A DNA stretch of 64,000 bases from Brucella oryzae. GTDB lineage: Bacteria; Pseudomonadota; Alphaproteobacteria; Rhizobiales; Rhizobiaceae. A program made the position numbers and the translations under genes. Shown here piece by piece: positions 29,233 through 40,470 of the stretch. The notes under the pieces were generated by a model, which saw only the letters and a list, made by a program, of their open reading frames with translations, was not told the DNA's origin and ran no database searches. Within the stretch, counting starts at the first letter, position 1. Every line of letters begins with the position of its first letter. The stretch is taken from positions 1,834,501 through 1,898,500 of the forward strand of contig JAAVLL010000001.1 in assembly GCA_012103035.1 (NCBI GenBank), read 5' to 3'.

Positions 29233-29691
29233 ATGATTGGAGATCGCGCTGATGCCATGCTTGAAGACATGGATGAAGCCAGGCATGAGGGAAAGTATCG
29301 TCGGATCGAGGTGATTACCGGCCGGCGGCAGCGGCGGAATTGGACTGACGAGGAGAAGGCGCGGATCCTTGCGGAAAGCGCGGAACCTGATGTTAACATC
29401 TCGGCCGTTGCCCGGCGCTGGGGCGTCAATCGCGGCTTGCTGAACGTCTGGCGCCGGGACGCTGGGCTGACCTCTCAACGATCTGCGAGGTCCAGTGCGC
29501 AGCAGGCGATGTTCGTGCCGGTGACGGTAGTTGGCGATCGAACGCCGGCTCCAGGCTCGCCGTCAGATGTCGCCCACTTTGCCGCGGGTCGAATTGAGAT
29601 CGAGATTGCTGGCGCGCGCATGACGGTTATCGGCCCGGTAGCACCTGAACTGGCGCAAGCGATGGTGGCGGCCTTGCGAGGTCGCCGGTGA
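29233..29691 (+). CDS. tnpA: IS66 TnpA (inner element)
   Basis: A 152-residue protein with the helix-turn-helix typical of IS66/IS3-type OrfA: RRQRRNWTDEEKARILAESA, then VNISAVARRWGVNRGLLNVWRR with the recognition helix near residue 70. It is likely to help the transposase find the element ends. The first methionine follows GGAG at a usable distance; methionines at residues 9 and 13 are also possible starts. The stop overlaps the tnpB start as GTGA. No break is seen. Confidence 0.85.
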   Translation: MIGDRADAMLEDMDEARHEGKYRRIEVITGRRQRRNWTDEEKARILAESAEPDVNISAVARRWGVNRGLLNVWRRDAGLTSQRSARSSAQQAMFVPVTVVGDRTPAPGSPSDVAHFAAGRIEIEIAGARMTVIGPVAPELAQAMVAALRGRR

Positions 29692-30043
29692 TCGGAGTTT
29701 CGCCGAGTGGCGTGAAGATCATGGTGGCTACGCAACCGGTCGACTTCCGGCGCGGCATGAATGGCCTTGTGGCTTTGGTGGCGTCAGCGCTCGCGGCCGA
29801 TCCCTATTGTGGCGACGTGTTCGTTTTCCGCGCCAAGCGTCTGGATCGACTTCGCTGCATTTACTGGGATGGGTCAGGCATGATCCTGGCGACAAAGTGG
29901 TTGGAGAGCGGAAAGTTTGTTTGGCCCCGATCCGCGATGGTGCGATGCAGATGAGTGCCCAGGAGTTCTCGCTTTTGCTAGCTGGCATTGACTGGACGCG
30001 GGTCAAGCGAAACGCGGTGAGACGACCCTCAAAAGTAGGCTGA
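29688..30043 (+). CDS. tnpB: IS66 TnpB (inner element), one indel
   Basis: About 117 residues starting at a GTG. Conserved TnpB segments: VATQPVDFRRGMNGLVALV, VFVFRAKRLDRLRCIYWDGSG and KWLESGKFVWP. The frame shifts near 29930 in a run of C residues; with one base restored it continues PIRDGAMQMSAQEFSLLLAGID and ends RRPSKVG at 30043. Together with tnpA and tnpC it makes the standard three-gene set. Confidence 0.84.
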
Positions 30044-30076
30044 TCCTATTGGTTTTGCTTGAAGATTCAGGCTAAT

Positions 30077-31665
30077 ATGATAGGGTCGGTCATGCTGCTT
30101 CGACCCGATCCCTTGCCTCAGGATGCTGCGCAATTGACCCGGATCATTCTCTTACTCGACGAAGAGAATGCCGATCTCAAAGCGCGTATTGCCTTCCTTG
30201 AGCGCCAGCTCTTCGGGACGAAATCGGAGAAGATGACGATCATCGATCCAGCCCAGGCAACGCTCGACCTGGGCGATCTAAGCGATATTCCCGTTGCAGC
30301 CAATGACGATGCCGCACCGGCCGGTGAAGACAAAACACAGGCACGGCGATCGTCTGCCCGCAATATCGGCCGCTTGCCCAAGCATCTTCCGCGCTATGAA
30401 GAGATCATTGAGCCGGAGAGCAAGATTTGCCCCTGCTGTTCGTTCGAACTGCATTGCATCGGCACGGACGTCAGCGAGGCGCTCGACATCGTACCTGCTG
30501 TTGTCCGGGTCAAACGGACGATCCGGCCGCGCTATGCATGCCGGGCCTGTGAGAGTGCCATCGTGCAAGCACCTGCACCGGCGCGCGTGATGGACGGTGG
30601 CATGGTGACCACGGCGTTTGCCGCGCATGTCGCTGTTTCGAAGTTTGCCTGGCATCTCCCGCTCAATCGACAGGCGCAAATGCTGGCCTCCTGCGGTGTC
30701 ATCATCGATCGCGGTACGCTTGGCGCCTGGGTGATGCGGGTCGCCTGGTGGCTGGAGCTTCTCTATGACGCGCTTACCGCCTTTATCCGCTCGCAGCCGA
30801 GAGTGTTCTGTGACGAGACGCCGTTGCCGCGGCTCGAGCCGGGGCGCAAACGAACCAAGGTCTGCCAGTTATGGGCGCAGGCGGTTGACGACCGTCCCTG
30901 GAATGGTCCGGCACCGCCGGCCGTGGCCTATATCTTTGCCGAAAGCCGCAGCGCCCGCGAGATCGAGGGGCAATTGTCGTCGTTTACCGGCGTGCTTCAA
31001 GTCGATGGATACCAAGCCTATAAAACCATGGTCAAACGTCGGGGCAAGAGCAATGTCGCACCCATGCGGCTGGCCTTCTGCCTTGCTCATGCGCGGCGCA
31101 AGTTCGTCGATGTCGTCAAGCTGACGGGTTCTTCGGAGGCTTTGTCGATCCTGCCAGGATTGCGGAAGTCTATCGGATCGAAGCAAAACTGCGCGGCGAA
31201 AGCGCCGATACCCGGCTCGTCGTGAGACGTCGCGAGGCTGCTCCAGTCATGAGAGAGCTGAAAGTCCACCTCACCGAACTGCGCGACGAGGTGTCGGCGA
31301 AATCGGCGCTTGGCAAGGCCGTCAGCTACACGCTCAACCATTGGAGCGGGTTGACAGCCTGCCTTGATGATGGCCGGGTCGAGATCGATTCCAATGTGGT
31401 CGAGCGTTCAATGAAATCCGTGGCCCTGACGAGGAAGAATTCGCTGTTCGTGGGCAACGAGCGGGGTGGAAAGACTTTCGCTGTCCTCGCATCGCTCGTC
31501 AACACCTGTAAACTGAATGGTGTGGACCCCGAGGTCTGGCTTGCCGATGTGCTGGAGCGCATCATCTCCGGCAAAGTGAAAGCCAGCGAAATGGAAAGTC
31601 TCCTGCCGTGGGCCTGGAAGGCTGAGCGTGAAGCGATGACGCAGCAGGAGCGACGGGCGGCATGA
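30077..31665 (+). CDS. tnpC: IS66-family transposase TnpC (inner element), one indel
   Basis: The DDE transposase, about 529 residues when one base is restored near 31150 (SILARIAEVYRIEAKLRGES). It has an N-terminal coiled region (LLLDEENADLKARIAFLERQ), a zinc-ribbon (CPCCSFELHCIG and YACRACESAIVQAP), and the core FCDETPLPRLEPGRK, LQVDGYQAYKTMV, EIDSNVVERSMKSVALTRKN with the catalytic Glu. The sequence is clearly different from the outer TnpC, so the two IS66 elements belong to different subgroups. Start chosen at the ATG at 30077. The stop overlaps the passenger gene. Confidence 0.88.
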
Positions 31666-32223
31666 TGCACAACAGCCAGGGGACGACGGATCGACCGAAG
31701 CTTGATGACGCGGCGTTCGAAGCCTTTATCAGGGGACGCCGTCCGGCATCGCCAATCTGGTCAATGAGCGGTCTCGATGGTTATCTTACGGCTCTGATCA
31801 TTGGCCCAAAGTTCATCGACCCACGCAAATGGATCCCGGAACTGACTGGCCCGGACGCCCTGAACCTGCCGATGGAAACAACCGAACATCGGGCCGTGCA
31901 GACGATCGTTGCGGAATATAACCGTATCTCGGGAGCCTCTCTGAAACCCCGAAAGACTACCGGCCCAGGTTCACCAGGATCGATGATCAAACCTTTGATC
32001 CGTTCGATTGGGACCTCTGCTTTTGCTGGCAACAGGATACGCGCCGAGACTTTGGCAGCCGGTTCTTCGCGGTCATGCCGTCACCGGCGATATCATTGCG
32101 CCAATTCGCAAGCTCGGCGAGACAAAACGCAAAGCCACCCGCCAGGATGCCGCTGACGTCGCTGAAGCACTCGTCAATATCCGAACCTATTTTATGCCGA
32201 AGCGGGCAAAGCAAAAGTTTTGA
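31662..32223 (+). CDS. UPF0149/YecA-like passenger protein of the inner IS66, frameshifted
   Basis: It starts ATGATG across the tnpC stop, so it is co-translated with the transposase. The N-terminal half reads FEAFIRGRRPASPIWSMSGL, DGYLTALIIGPKFIDPRKWI, then a region about a target site and EYNRIS. After breaks near 31940, 31965 and 32010 it continues LLATGYAPRLWQPVL and ends IRTYFMPKRAKQKF. The DGYLTAL(I/V)xGP start and the second-half GYAPRLW segment resemble UPF0149/YecA-type proteins of unknown function, some of which accompany IS66 elements. About 187 residues when restored. It has no obvious DNA-binding motif. Confidence 0.65.
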
Positions 32224-32732
32224 CTGCCAGCCGGAAACCCATTCCGTCAATCACGAAAGACGTGGGCTATTCGTTGCGCTCACATTGCAATTCAACCATT
32301 GAGGATGAAGCATCGACGGAACTGTTCGCCTCAGAACCGAGTGGAGCGTCAGTCATGTCAACGGAAGAAACAAGGGCTCCGGCGAGGGAGGCAGAAGCCC
32401 CTTCCTCTTCAACTCGCTACGCCACATATAAATCTGCTGCCGCGATACATCGTGACGTAGCGAAACTTCTGTTACTGTCGCGCCATCAACCCCAACCGAA
32501 CTGACTATCGCAAGCTTCTCTTCGACCCGCCACCGACGGCGGCGTTCGTGACCCAGTATCTCCATCCGCATCGTCTACCTCAATCTCAAGACACGTCATT
32601 AACGTCGTCGCTAAAGACGTGTCTTACGTCACGAGGCTTTGCTTCAACAGGCGGTAGCAATCGGGCCGTTACAAATGTAGAAAATTGGAGCCTTATGATG
32701 CGGGACGTTACTATATATGCAGGTTGGGACAT

Positions 32733-34156
32733 CTACCTAAATTTTGAGAAAAGCCATCTTACAGGCGCAGTCATCCGCCAAGTGCGACTATTGACGATCA
32801 AATTTTTCTCCGCCTTCTCGTTCTCAAGATTCTCACTAATCTGAGCAATATTTAACAGCGCGGCATCAAGCTGAGTTACAAGTCCTGCGCATTTCTCGTC
32901 TGATAATGCTAGCGACCGCAGGTTCTTTGACCAAATATCTATAAAGTGAAATGGTAACGCGGTTGGCTTTTCAAGCCACATCAACGCGGATCGAGCTTTC
33001 TCTTGCTTTTTCTTTACAAAAGAATCGCGCACAACCTTATTATAGGTCGTTTTTGTTTTAAGTTCTCCTCCATGACTTTATGAATATTCTCGTAAATACC
33101 GTCTTTATAAAGCACCGGCCATTTACTACCCATATTACGGACAGCCTGATGCTTTGTATCGTAATAACTCGTCGCACTCAACGCGACCCTTTAAAACCGG
33201 ACAATGCTGCCAATAAGTGCGGATGGTATCGAGACGTAATAGTCAAACCACCGATACTTACGGGAAAGCCATCTTCAGCAAGCTGTTTAGGGTCTAATAA
33301 TGAAATGCTGAAGCCATTGCTTTCCAGTTGGCACCGTAACGCCTCACTTGGCCCCTCACATCTGCGGCCATAGCTGCAGCATATATAATGCTCCCAATTC
33401 CGTATGACTTTAGTAACTCCATTACAGACGGACTTAATAAGCTGGCAGCAGCGGCATCACCGGGGAACAAATCGTTCTGGAGACATATCACCAGCGCGGG
33501 GACATCTAAGATTTGAAGCGGATACTCCACCCGACCATCACCGACGGATAGAAGTGCATCATCGCCTGAAAAACTAACCTGCCCTGGCGCGAGGGAGTTT
33601 AATAGATCGTAAGACTCGACATCTCGGACATCGACAGAATCGAACGTCGACAAAATACCAACCAGTCCAGAAACGTCATCCTGTTTTGTAGGTAGAAACC
33701 CAAGACCTGTTGCAATAATGCGCGCCCCAGATCGCCATGCGATGAGTCGGGCTAATAATAAAATTATGTAGTTCGCGGGCCACAATTCATTGAAATACCC
33801 GCCACCGATTATATGAATCTGATCTATATTATGACGTCTAACTGCTTCCACACAGTTTATTACGCTCCAAGCACAATCTGGATCATAAAAGCTGGCCTGT
33901 ATTTCATCCCATGAATTTGACGAATTGCGAACCCGATCTGAAACCGCAGAATATGTATAAGTCCATAGGCTTTCATCAGATTTCAATGTATAAATATCGT
34001 CACCGACAAATTCTTCCACATTATCGGAGTTGTATCCATCACATATTATTATAGAAGAGTCATCGAATTTCCTTATTTCTTTTATCCAAGAAGCAAGTAT
34101 GACTTCATCACCGAAGTTTGGTCCCCAACAGCACCGATTAATAGATATTTAGCCAT
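32733..34156 (-). CDS. Polysaccharide pyruvyl transferase with C-terminal coiled tail, frameshifted
   Basis: It would add a ketal-linked pyruvate to a sugar of the O-antigen. Restored N-terminus: MAKYLLIGAVGGPNFGDEVI, the family start. Then IHIIGGGYFNELWP, ATGLGFLPTK, FSGDDALLSV, ALVICLQNDLFPG and, after a break near 33294, GGLTITSRYHPHLLAALSG, the conserved C-terminal motif. Beyond it about 130 residues form a coiled coil (LVTQLDAALLNIAQISENLE) ending VNSRTWRMTAPVRWLFSKFR, a tail often seen on surface-polysaccharide glycosyltransferases. Breaks lie near 34128 (G run), 33294, 33190 and 33050. About 475 residues. The outer IS66 lies 61 bases past the stop. Confidence 0.8.
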
Positions 34157-34315
34157 CGAGGTTTTACTTTCTATTTCTAGCCGAACGGTTAACTGCCCCG
34201 TCCTTTAAAACTCTGCGAAGCATCACCTTCGCTTTTATAAGCAACATATTAACAACTCTGCCAAAAAACAACCTTCAGCATTAACTTTACGATCATACTA
34301 AAATTTCTATAATCT

Positions 34316-35262
34316 TCATGAAAGGAACAAAAAGTAAGTACGAGGCTTCAAATTACCCTTACCTCTAGCGAGACCTTTAATGAGGCTCGGGAAACCTTTG
34401 ACACTTTTCTCAACAAAACCATTCTGACGATCTCTTTAAGGAAAACAAGGAAAGACCGAATTCGAACAAGAACGGAACGTATCTATTGTGCTTTTATAGT
34501 ACTGTTTAATTAATTTTCTGTTCCTTATTGCGTAATACCTAGAGACGTTACTCGAGTCGTTTAGATGCCTAAGCCCCACATTTACACTCCTCTGCCTCCT
34601 AACTTTCTGAAGACATTCTTCTGCAATAAATGCCACTTCAGTATGCTTCGAAGCGAGCCAACCATAAATGGCGTCGTCCCAAACGATAAAGAATCGCGGA
34701 TCTGGCAACCCGATCTTGTTCACTATACTGCGATGAACCATCATCCCTTCAAAACAACCGTAATTGGTCAGGAAATATCCTTTTCCTTCATAAGGATCTT
34801 TCAGAAAAGGCAACTGAACCGCAAGGCTATCGCTTACCCATTGCTCGCAAAAAATGATCGCCGTTTGGATCCTGCCTGCCAGCATGAAAACATTTGAATT
34901 GACCTGCCCAACGCATCATTTTCTCTAAGCCGTGAGGAAGAATGATAACGTCGTCATCCATAAGCCAGAACCAATCCGCAGATGTTTTCAAAGCTTCTTT
35001 CACACCGACAGAAAAGCCTCCCGCTCCCCGATATTTGTGTCTAGAGTTTTATAATAAGTTCAAAGCCTAGCTCTCTCGATGAAAATGCCCCAAGGATATC
35101 TTTGGTCAGATCGTTGCTATTGTTGTCGACCACAATGACAAAATTCGGCTTACGTTCAAGCGATATGATGCTCGTTAAGAGATCAGCTAGTAAAGTATGT
35201 CTATTATACGTTACGATAACGATGGCCACATTTTGATCGTCTTTTATTTCTGTAACCGTCAT
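34316..35262 (-). CDS. Glycosyltransferase family 2, frameshifted
   Basis: GT-A fold enzyme. Restored order: VAIVIVTYNRHTLLADLLTS and VVDNNSNDLT at the N-terminus, then TLDTNIGGAGGFSVGVKEAL, WFWLMDDDVI (DxD), PFLKDPYEGKGYFLTNYGCF and PRFFIVWDDAIYGWLASKH. As read, it splits at about 35041 and 34885, and the C-terminus ends at 34436. Another single-base correction extends it to KGFPSLIKGLARGKGNLKP at 34316, an ending like its relatives. The IGGAGGF plus MDDD pattern is shared with the neighbouring enzyme and with the plus-strand copy at 25.7 kb; relatives include galactofuranosyl transferases. About 315 residues. Start chosen at MTVTEIKDDQN (35262). Confidence 0.72.
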
Positions 35263-35285
35263 AGTATACGCTCTCACTCAAGCAG

Positions 35286-36145
35286 TTAGGGCTTTCGGTC
35301 AAATCTATAGCGAATGCCATCAAAGAAAGCGCACCACCATTCGTTAAAGCCGCGCCAATCTAGCTTTTTCTTTATCAGAAAATAATAAGGATATAACATA
35401 ATATCCGCACAGAAACTCAAAGGTCGGCGATGCCGACGGGCAAGATATCCACGGTTACGAAAAAGTAATATTTCTTGAAACTGCTTTCCGGAACCAATAA
35501 TTGAATTCGACCTTCAATGATCGAGGCAATTTCCCCAAACAGGCGGATGGCTTACCAACGCCGTTGTTAGAGTACCGAAGCGTACGCCATTACGTTTCAG
35601 ACGCAACAAGAAATCAACTTCGTCACCGCGAATAAATAATCGAATATCCGGGATACCAACCTTAAAGAAAACGTCACGGCGAATAAGCGCACCGTTAAAA
35701 AATGCGCTAAATTTGCGATAAATTCGTGTTCTTGAACTGCCTTGCGGTCGATAGTCAGTCGTCCATCAATCTTGAATGGAAATGCCGTTTTGAGGTTATC
35801 TTGAGGCGACACAATCAAGGGAGAGATCACATCAAGATCATATTTCTCAGCTCCATCCAGAAGCGCCCTAAGACAGTCCGCGCCAATAGGGCAGGCATCA
35901 TCATCCATGATCCATACCCAATCAGCACCTGATGCGAGCGCGGATAGGATTGCAAACGAAAACCCACCGGCACCGCCCAGGTTGATCTCTGACTTATGAT
36001 AAGTTAGATCAAGACCGTCATAATCCGGCTTCCCGCTCTGGCCAGCATCAACAAGATGTATCGATACCAATTCCGGTTTTAGTTGTTTGGATGCATTAAG
36101 AAGACGGTTAATGTCATCTGGACGGTTGCACGTCAATACGGCCAT
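35286..36145 (-). CDS. Glycosyltransferase family 2, frameshifted
   Basis: MAVLTCNRPDDINRLLNASK at the N-terminus, then HLVDAGQSGKP, INLGGAGGFSFAILSALAS and WVWIMDDDACPIG (DxD). The frame breaks near 35715 (A and T runs); restored, it continues FFNGALIRRDVFFKVGIPDI, FIRGDEVDFLLRLKRNGVRF and TTALVSHPPVWGN, and after a further break near 35530 ends YRFDRKP at 35286. Restored size is about 287 residues. It follows glf and precedes the other GT2, all on the minus strand, and so is likely to use the UDP-Galf made by glf; that link is inference. Confidence 0.74.
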
Positions 36146-36253
36146 TGAGACAGACAAAGCAAAACTTTCCTTTGAAAAATATCGTATTCATATAGGCATA
36201 GCGGTTGAATACTTCTACTCAACCGCTATGCCGAACGTTCTGATATTTCAAGC

Positions 36254-37465
<1,212 letters not shown>

Positions 37466-37689
37466 TCAGCTCAAGGTCAGATTCTCACCCGCATGACTAC
37501 TTGAATAGAGGCACAGTTCGAACATGGAGTTTGCACATTCTCCCACACTGTGAGTGGGTATCGGCGTTGGCTTAAAAATTCAAAAATCAGGTTGCAATGA
37601 CGCGGTCACAAGCCGGGCCTTCTCGTCATCTAACCAGTCACGCGGCTTGCGCGTATGCGCCGTCTCTACCCCATTGATTTTGGGCATTT

Positions 37690-37963
37690 TGGGTGAGCTA
37701 GGTTTCTGCCAGAAGGTTTTCAACAATAGCAGGAGAATCGTAAGTGTTATGATAATGCCATGGTCGAGACCGTCTTCAAGACGATCAAGTCGGAACTGAT
37801 CTGGCGCACGGTATTCCAGACTAGAAATGACGCGATCAAAGCCATTGGCCAATACATTGATGGGTTCTATAATCCGGTGCGCAGACATTCTGCCCTCGGA
37901 TATAAATCCCCGATCCAGTTCGAGACTATGAACCGGAAATTAGAGATAGAAGCTCTCCACTAA
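37690..37963 (+). pseudogene. IS3-family transposase remnant (OrfB 3' end)
   Basis: The last ~75 codons of an IS3-type OrfB: YDNAMVETVFKTIKSELIW, then a helix and NPVRRHSALGYKSPIQFE, the hallmark C-terminal end of the rve domain with the last catalytic Glu in VETVFKT. The upstream half of the gene is missing. On the other strand, just left of it (about 37583-37720), a short frame reads TRKPRDWLDDEKARLVTA, which looks like the start of an unrelated IS helix-turn-helix protein. The stretch is an IS graveyard between glf and the IS630 element. Confidence 0.72.
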
Positions 37964-38045
37964 ATAAGGGCAAGTCCACATACAGGTTCCGCTGTTAAAA
38001 TCTCAAATATCTGGGAGTGATTCATATCGTCATTCATAGGACTCT

Positions 38046-38101
38046 CCGTATGATTCATACGGAAAATCGCCCATCCCACCGAATAATAATATGTGGGATG
38101 G
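38046..38101. repeat. Two adjacent dyads left of the IS630 element
   Basis: CCGTATGATTCATACGG (38046-38062) is a perfect 17-bp palindrome. CCATCCCAC (38071-38079) and GTGGGATGG (38093-38101) are perfect 9-bp arms with a 13-base spacer. They end 4 bases before the IS630 end. Their role is unknown. Confidence 0.45.
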
Positions 38102-38105
38102 CTTA

Positions 38106-39259
38106 TACCAAAGCGCATAAAGTTTGACTCAAAAGGGCTTCCACTGTGCTTTGTTTTGTGATTCCTCCTCCCAAACAGGAGATTTTGGATGAGCAAAGCA
38201 CTGACGCTGCGCGGGGATTATTCATCTGATCTGCTTCGTTCGCTGGCCAGAGCCAGCGACGATGCCGATTGCACACGACGGCTTTTAGCACTTTCGATCA
38301 TTTATGACGGGGGTACACGCACAGAAGCAGCCCGGTTTGGCGGTGTCGGCCTCCAGATTATCCGCGACTGGGTTGTGCGCTTCAACGCCCGGGGCCGGAT
38401 GGTCTGGTGAATGGCAAGTCCCTGGACGCAGACCTTTACTCAGTGATGAGCAGCGTCAGGCGTTGGCGGCTCTTGTCGATAAAGGCCCCAACCCTTCCGT
38501 AGATGGGATCGCCCGATGGCGCCTTTGCGATCTGGTTCGATGGATAGAAGAAGAGTTCGGTATTGTAACCAGTCGCCAGACGGTTGCACGTGAACTGCGT
38601 TCCATGGGCTATCGCAAGCTGTCCGCCCGTCCCCGACATCATGCTCAGGATCCTGATGCCATTGATGAATTTAAAAACTTCCCAACCACTCTGGCAGAAA
38701 TCCGAGAACATCAAGCAAAGGGAAGCAGATAGAGGTGTGGTTTCAGGACGAGGCCCGCGTCGGTCAAAAGACGAAACTCACCCGGCGGTGGGCCAAGCGT
38801 GGAAGCAGACCTTCTGCACCTCAGGACCAACGAACCCGTTCAGCCTATATCTTCGGGGCTGTGTGCCCGAAGCACGGCAAAGGGCCGCGCTCGTCATGCC
38901 CTATTGTGATACGCATGCGATGAACGAGCATCTGGCCGAAATATCCCGCCATGTTGCTCGTAACGCTCATGCGGTGGTCATTCTCGATCAGGCTGGGTGG
39001 CATATGACGAATAAGCTGAGGGTTCCTGATAATATCTCGCTCATTGCTTTGCCACCAAAGTCGCCGGAGCTCAATCCGATGGAAAATATCTGGCAGTTCA
39101 TGCGCGACAACTGGCTATCCAACCGCATCTTCAAAACATACGACGATATTGTTGACGTCTGTTGTCATGCCTGGCGCAAACTCGTCTCCGATCCATGGAC
39201 CATTATTTCAATTGGGCTACGTGATTGGGCACATAGGTTCTAATTAATGAGCTCTAGTA
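38106..39259 (+). mobile_element. IS630-family insertion sequence
   Basis: A single transposase gene bordered by imperfect inverted ends that begin TACCAAAGC (left) and TACTAGAGC (right, reversed), with about 14 of 21 positions alike. TA lies at both edges, as expected for IS630, which inserts at and duplicates TA. It sits between the IS3 remnant and galU. Confidence 0.65.
38189..39243 (+). CDS. IS630-family transposase, frameshifted
   Basis: Starts MSKALTLRGDYSSDLLRSLA after CAGGAGA. The N-terminal helix-turn-helix region (LLALSIIYDGGTRTEAARFG) is followed, after breaks near 38395 and 38860, by the catalytic core: LSDEQRQALAALVDKGPNP, VWFQDEARVGQKTK (first Asp), AVVILDQAGWHMTNKL (second Asp) and PPKSPELNPMENIWQFMRDN (Glu). 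A third break near 38715-38735 joins two pieces. Restored length is about 351 residues. Whether it is active depends on whether the breaks are errors. Confidence 0.85.
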
Positions 39260-39407
39260 TTACCCGCTTACCACGCATCCTATGGCTAGCCTAACACAAT
39301 TTGATTGTGTACTTAGTTTTGCAATGTATATGAAAATCGCTTCCCTGAAGTAAAGTTTTTCAATGCTTTGACAGCAAAACATCGTTCGTAACAAATCGAG
39401 GAGATGA

Positions 39408-40298
39408 ATGAGCTCGATCCGCAAAATTCGTAAGGCAGTTTTCCCGGTTGCCGGTCTTGGAACCCGCTTTCTTCCGGCGACAAAGTCCATCCCCAAAGAA
39501 ATGCTCACCGTCGTCGACAAACCAGTCATCCAGTATGTGGTGGACGAGGCTCGCGAGGCTGGGATCGAACATCTGGTTTTCGTTACCGGACGCAATAAGG
39601 CTGTCATCGAAGATTATTTCGATGCACAGGTCGAGCTTTACTCCACGCTTGCCGAACGTGGCAAGAAGGCTGAGCTTGCGCATTTACAGGAATTGCAACC
39701 ACAGCCAGGCGCCACTAGCTTCACCCGCCAACAGGCTCCACTCGGCCTCGGACACGCGGTCTGGTGCGCGCGCGAGATCATTGGCGATGAGCCCTTCGCA
39801 CTTCTTTTACCAGATATGGTTATGCAATCGAAGAAGGGTTGCCTCAAGGAACTTGTTGAACTTTACGAGCAGACTGGCGGCAACGTAATTTCCGTACAGG
39901 AATGCGACCCTGAAGAAGCCCATAGGTACGGCATTGTTGCCAAGGGCAATGCGATTGGCAATGGTTTTGAGATTACCCAGATGGTTGAGAAACCTGCCAA
40001 GGGTACTGCTCCTTCCAATCTCTATATTAATGGCCGCTACATACTTCAGCCCGAAATATTTACGTTACTGAGCAAGCAGGAGACGGGCGCTGGCAATGAA
40101 ATCCAACTAACTGACGCCATGCTCAAGCTTGCGAATACGCAGAAGTTTTACGGCTTCGATTACCGAGGTTTGACATTTGACTGTGGCTCCAAGTCCGGTT
40201 TCATCGAAGCCAACGTGGCTTTTGCCCTTTGGCGCAAGGATATTCGTCCAACAGTCGAAGTTTCTATTGCCAGTATTCTTAAAAGAAGCCGTTCCTAA
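39408..40298 (+). CDS. galU: UTP-glucose-1-phosphate uridylyltransferase GalU
   Basis: A 296-residue enzyme making UDP-glucose, the precursor for UDP-galactose (hence UDP-Galf via glf), trehalose and surface glycans. The signature [20 protein letters not shown] is near the N-terminus. It continues [50 protein letters not shown] and [12 protein letters not shown]. The frame is intact and its composition is closer to the core genome than the neighbouring glycosyltransferase genes. It follows the IS630 element and is divergent from the glycosyltransferase block. A repeat with hairpin potential follows. Confidence 0.94.
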   Translation: MSSIRKIRKAVFPVAGLGTRFLPATKSIPKEMLTVVDKPVIQYVVDEAREAGIEHLVFVTGRNKAVIEDYFDAQVELYSTLAERGKKAELAHLQELQPQPGATSFTRQQAPLGLGHAVWCAREIIGDEPFALLLPDMVMQSKKGCLKELVELYEQTGGNVISVQECDPEEAHRYGIVAKGNAIGNGFEITQMVEKPAKGTAPSNLYINGRYILQPEIFTLLSKQETGAGNEIQLTDAMLKLANTQKFYGFDYRGLTFDCGSKSGFIEANVAFALWRKDIRPTVEVSIASILKRSRS

Positions 40299-40310
40299 CC
40301 TACGTGACCT

Positions 40311-40412
40311 AGCGCATGTTTCCCAAAAGTGGAAACCGGTTTCGAGATCAAGACATACGTAAAACAAATATTTAAAGCGTGTTGCCTGAATACGATAAAC
40401 GCAACACGCTTT
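40311..40412. repeat. Palindromic repeat copy plus stem-loop after galU
   Basis: Bases 40311-40369 are a second copy of the AGAGCATGTC-type repeat seen between betA and betB, with the shared ACCGGTTTCG and ACGTAAAACAA segments. It is followed by a perfect 12-bp dyad AAAGCGTGTTGC/GCAACACGCTTT (40374-40385 and 40401-40412). It lies between the convergent galU and wzt genes and may end both transcripts. Confidence 0.6.
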
Positions 40413-40470
40413 AGAGCGTAGAAGCAAACCACGCCGAGCGTTCCAGCAAAATCCGCTCAACGGGCTTGCT

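Larger units (their letters stand above)
29152..32283 (+). mobile_element. Inner IS66-family element, 3,132 bp
   Basis: The 23-bp ends both begin GTGAGCGC and agree at 19 of 23 positions (29152-29174 and 32261-32283 reversed). They are flanked by an 8-bp duplication ATTGCAAT (29144-29151 and 32284-32291). Genes are on the plus strand: tnpA, tnpB, tnpC and a UPF0149-like passenger gene. The target is the tnpA gene of the outer element. Confidence 0.93.
29058..32571 (-). pseudogene. tnpA: TnpA of the outer IS66, split by the inner IS66
   Basis: The first part (32571 to 32284) begins MRMEILGHERRRRWRVEEKL and has the helix-turn-helix SLRHDVSRQQIYMWRSELKR. The second part (29143 to 29058) continues LRCGRRLCFGSQVEGTVLTRLIR and ends AVEQA. 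Joining them after removing the inner element and one copy of the octamer gives 374 bases, one short of 125 codons. That is explained by a missing base near 32360, where VDMTDAPLGSEANSS is expected. The outer element has therefore lost an essential gene to the insertion and should no longer move on its own. Confidence 0.85.
26721..32672 (-). mobile_element. Outer IS66-family element, interrupted by a second IS66
   Basis: The 21-bp terminal repeats both start GTAAC and agree at 19 of 21 positions (26721-26741 and 32652-32672 reversed). They are flanked by a perfect 8-bp duplication AAATGTAG (26713-26720 and 32673-32680), the size expected for IS66. Genes on the minus strand run tnpA-tnpB-tnpC-passenger. 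A complete second IS66 sits inside tnpA. Without that insert and one duplicated octamer the element is 2,812 bp. It lies between convergent glycosyltransferase and pyruvyl transferase genes and breaks neither. Confidence 0.93.
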
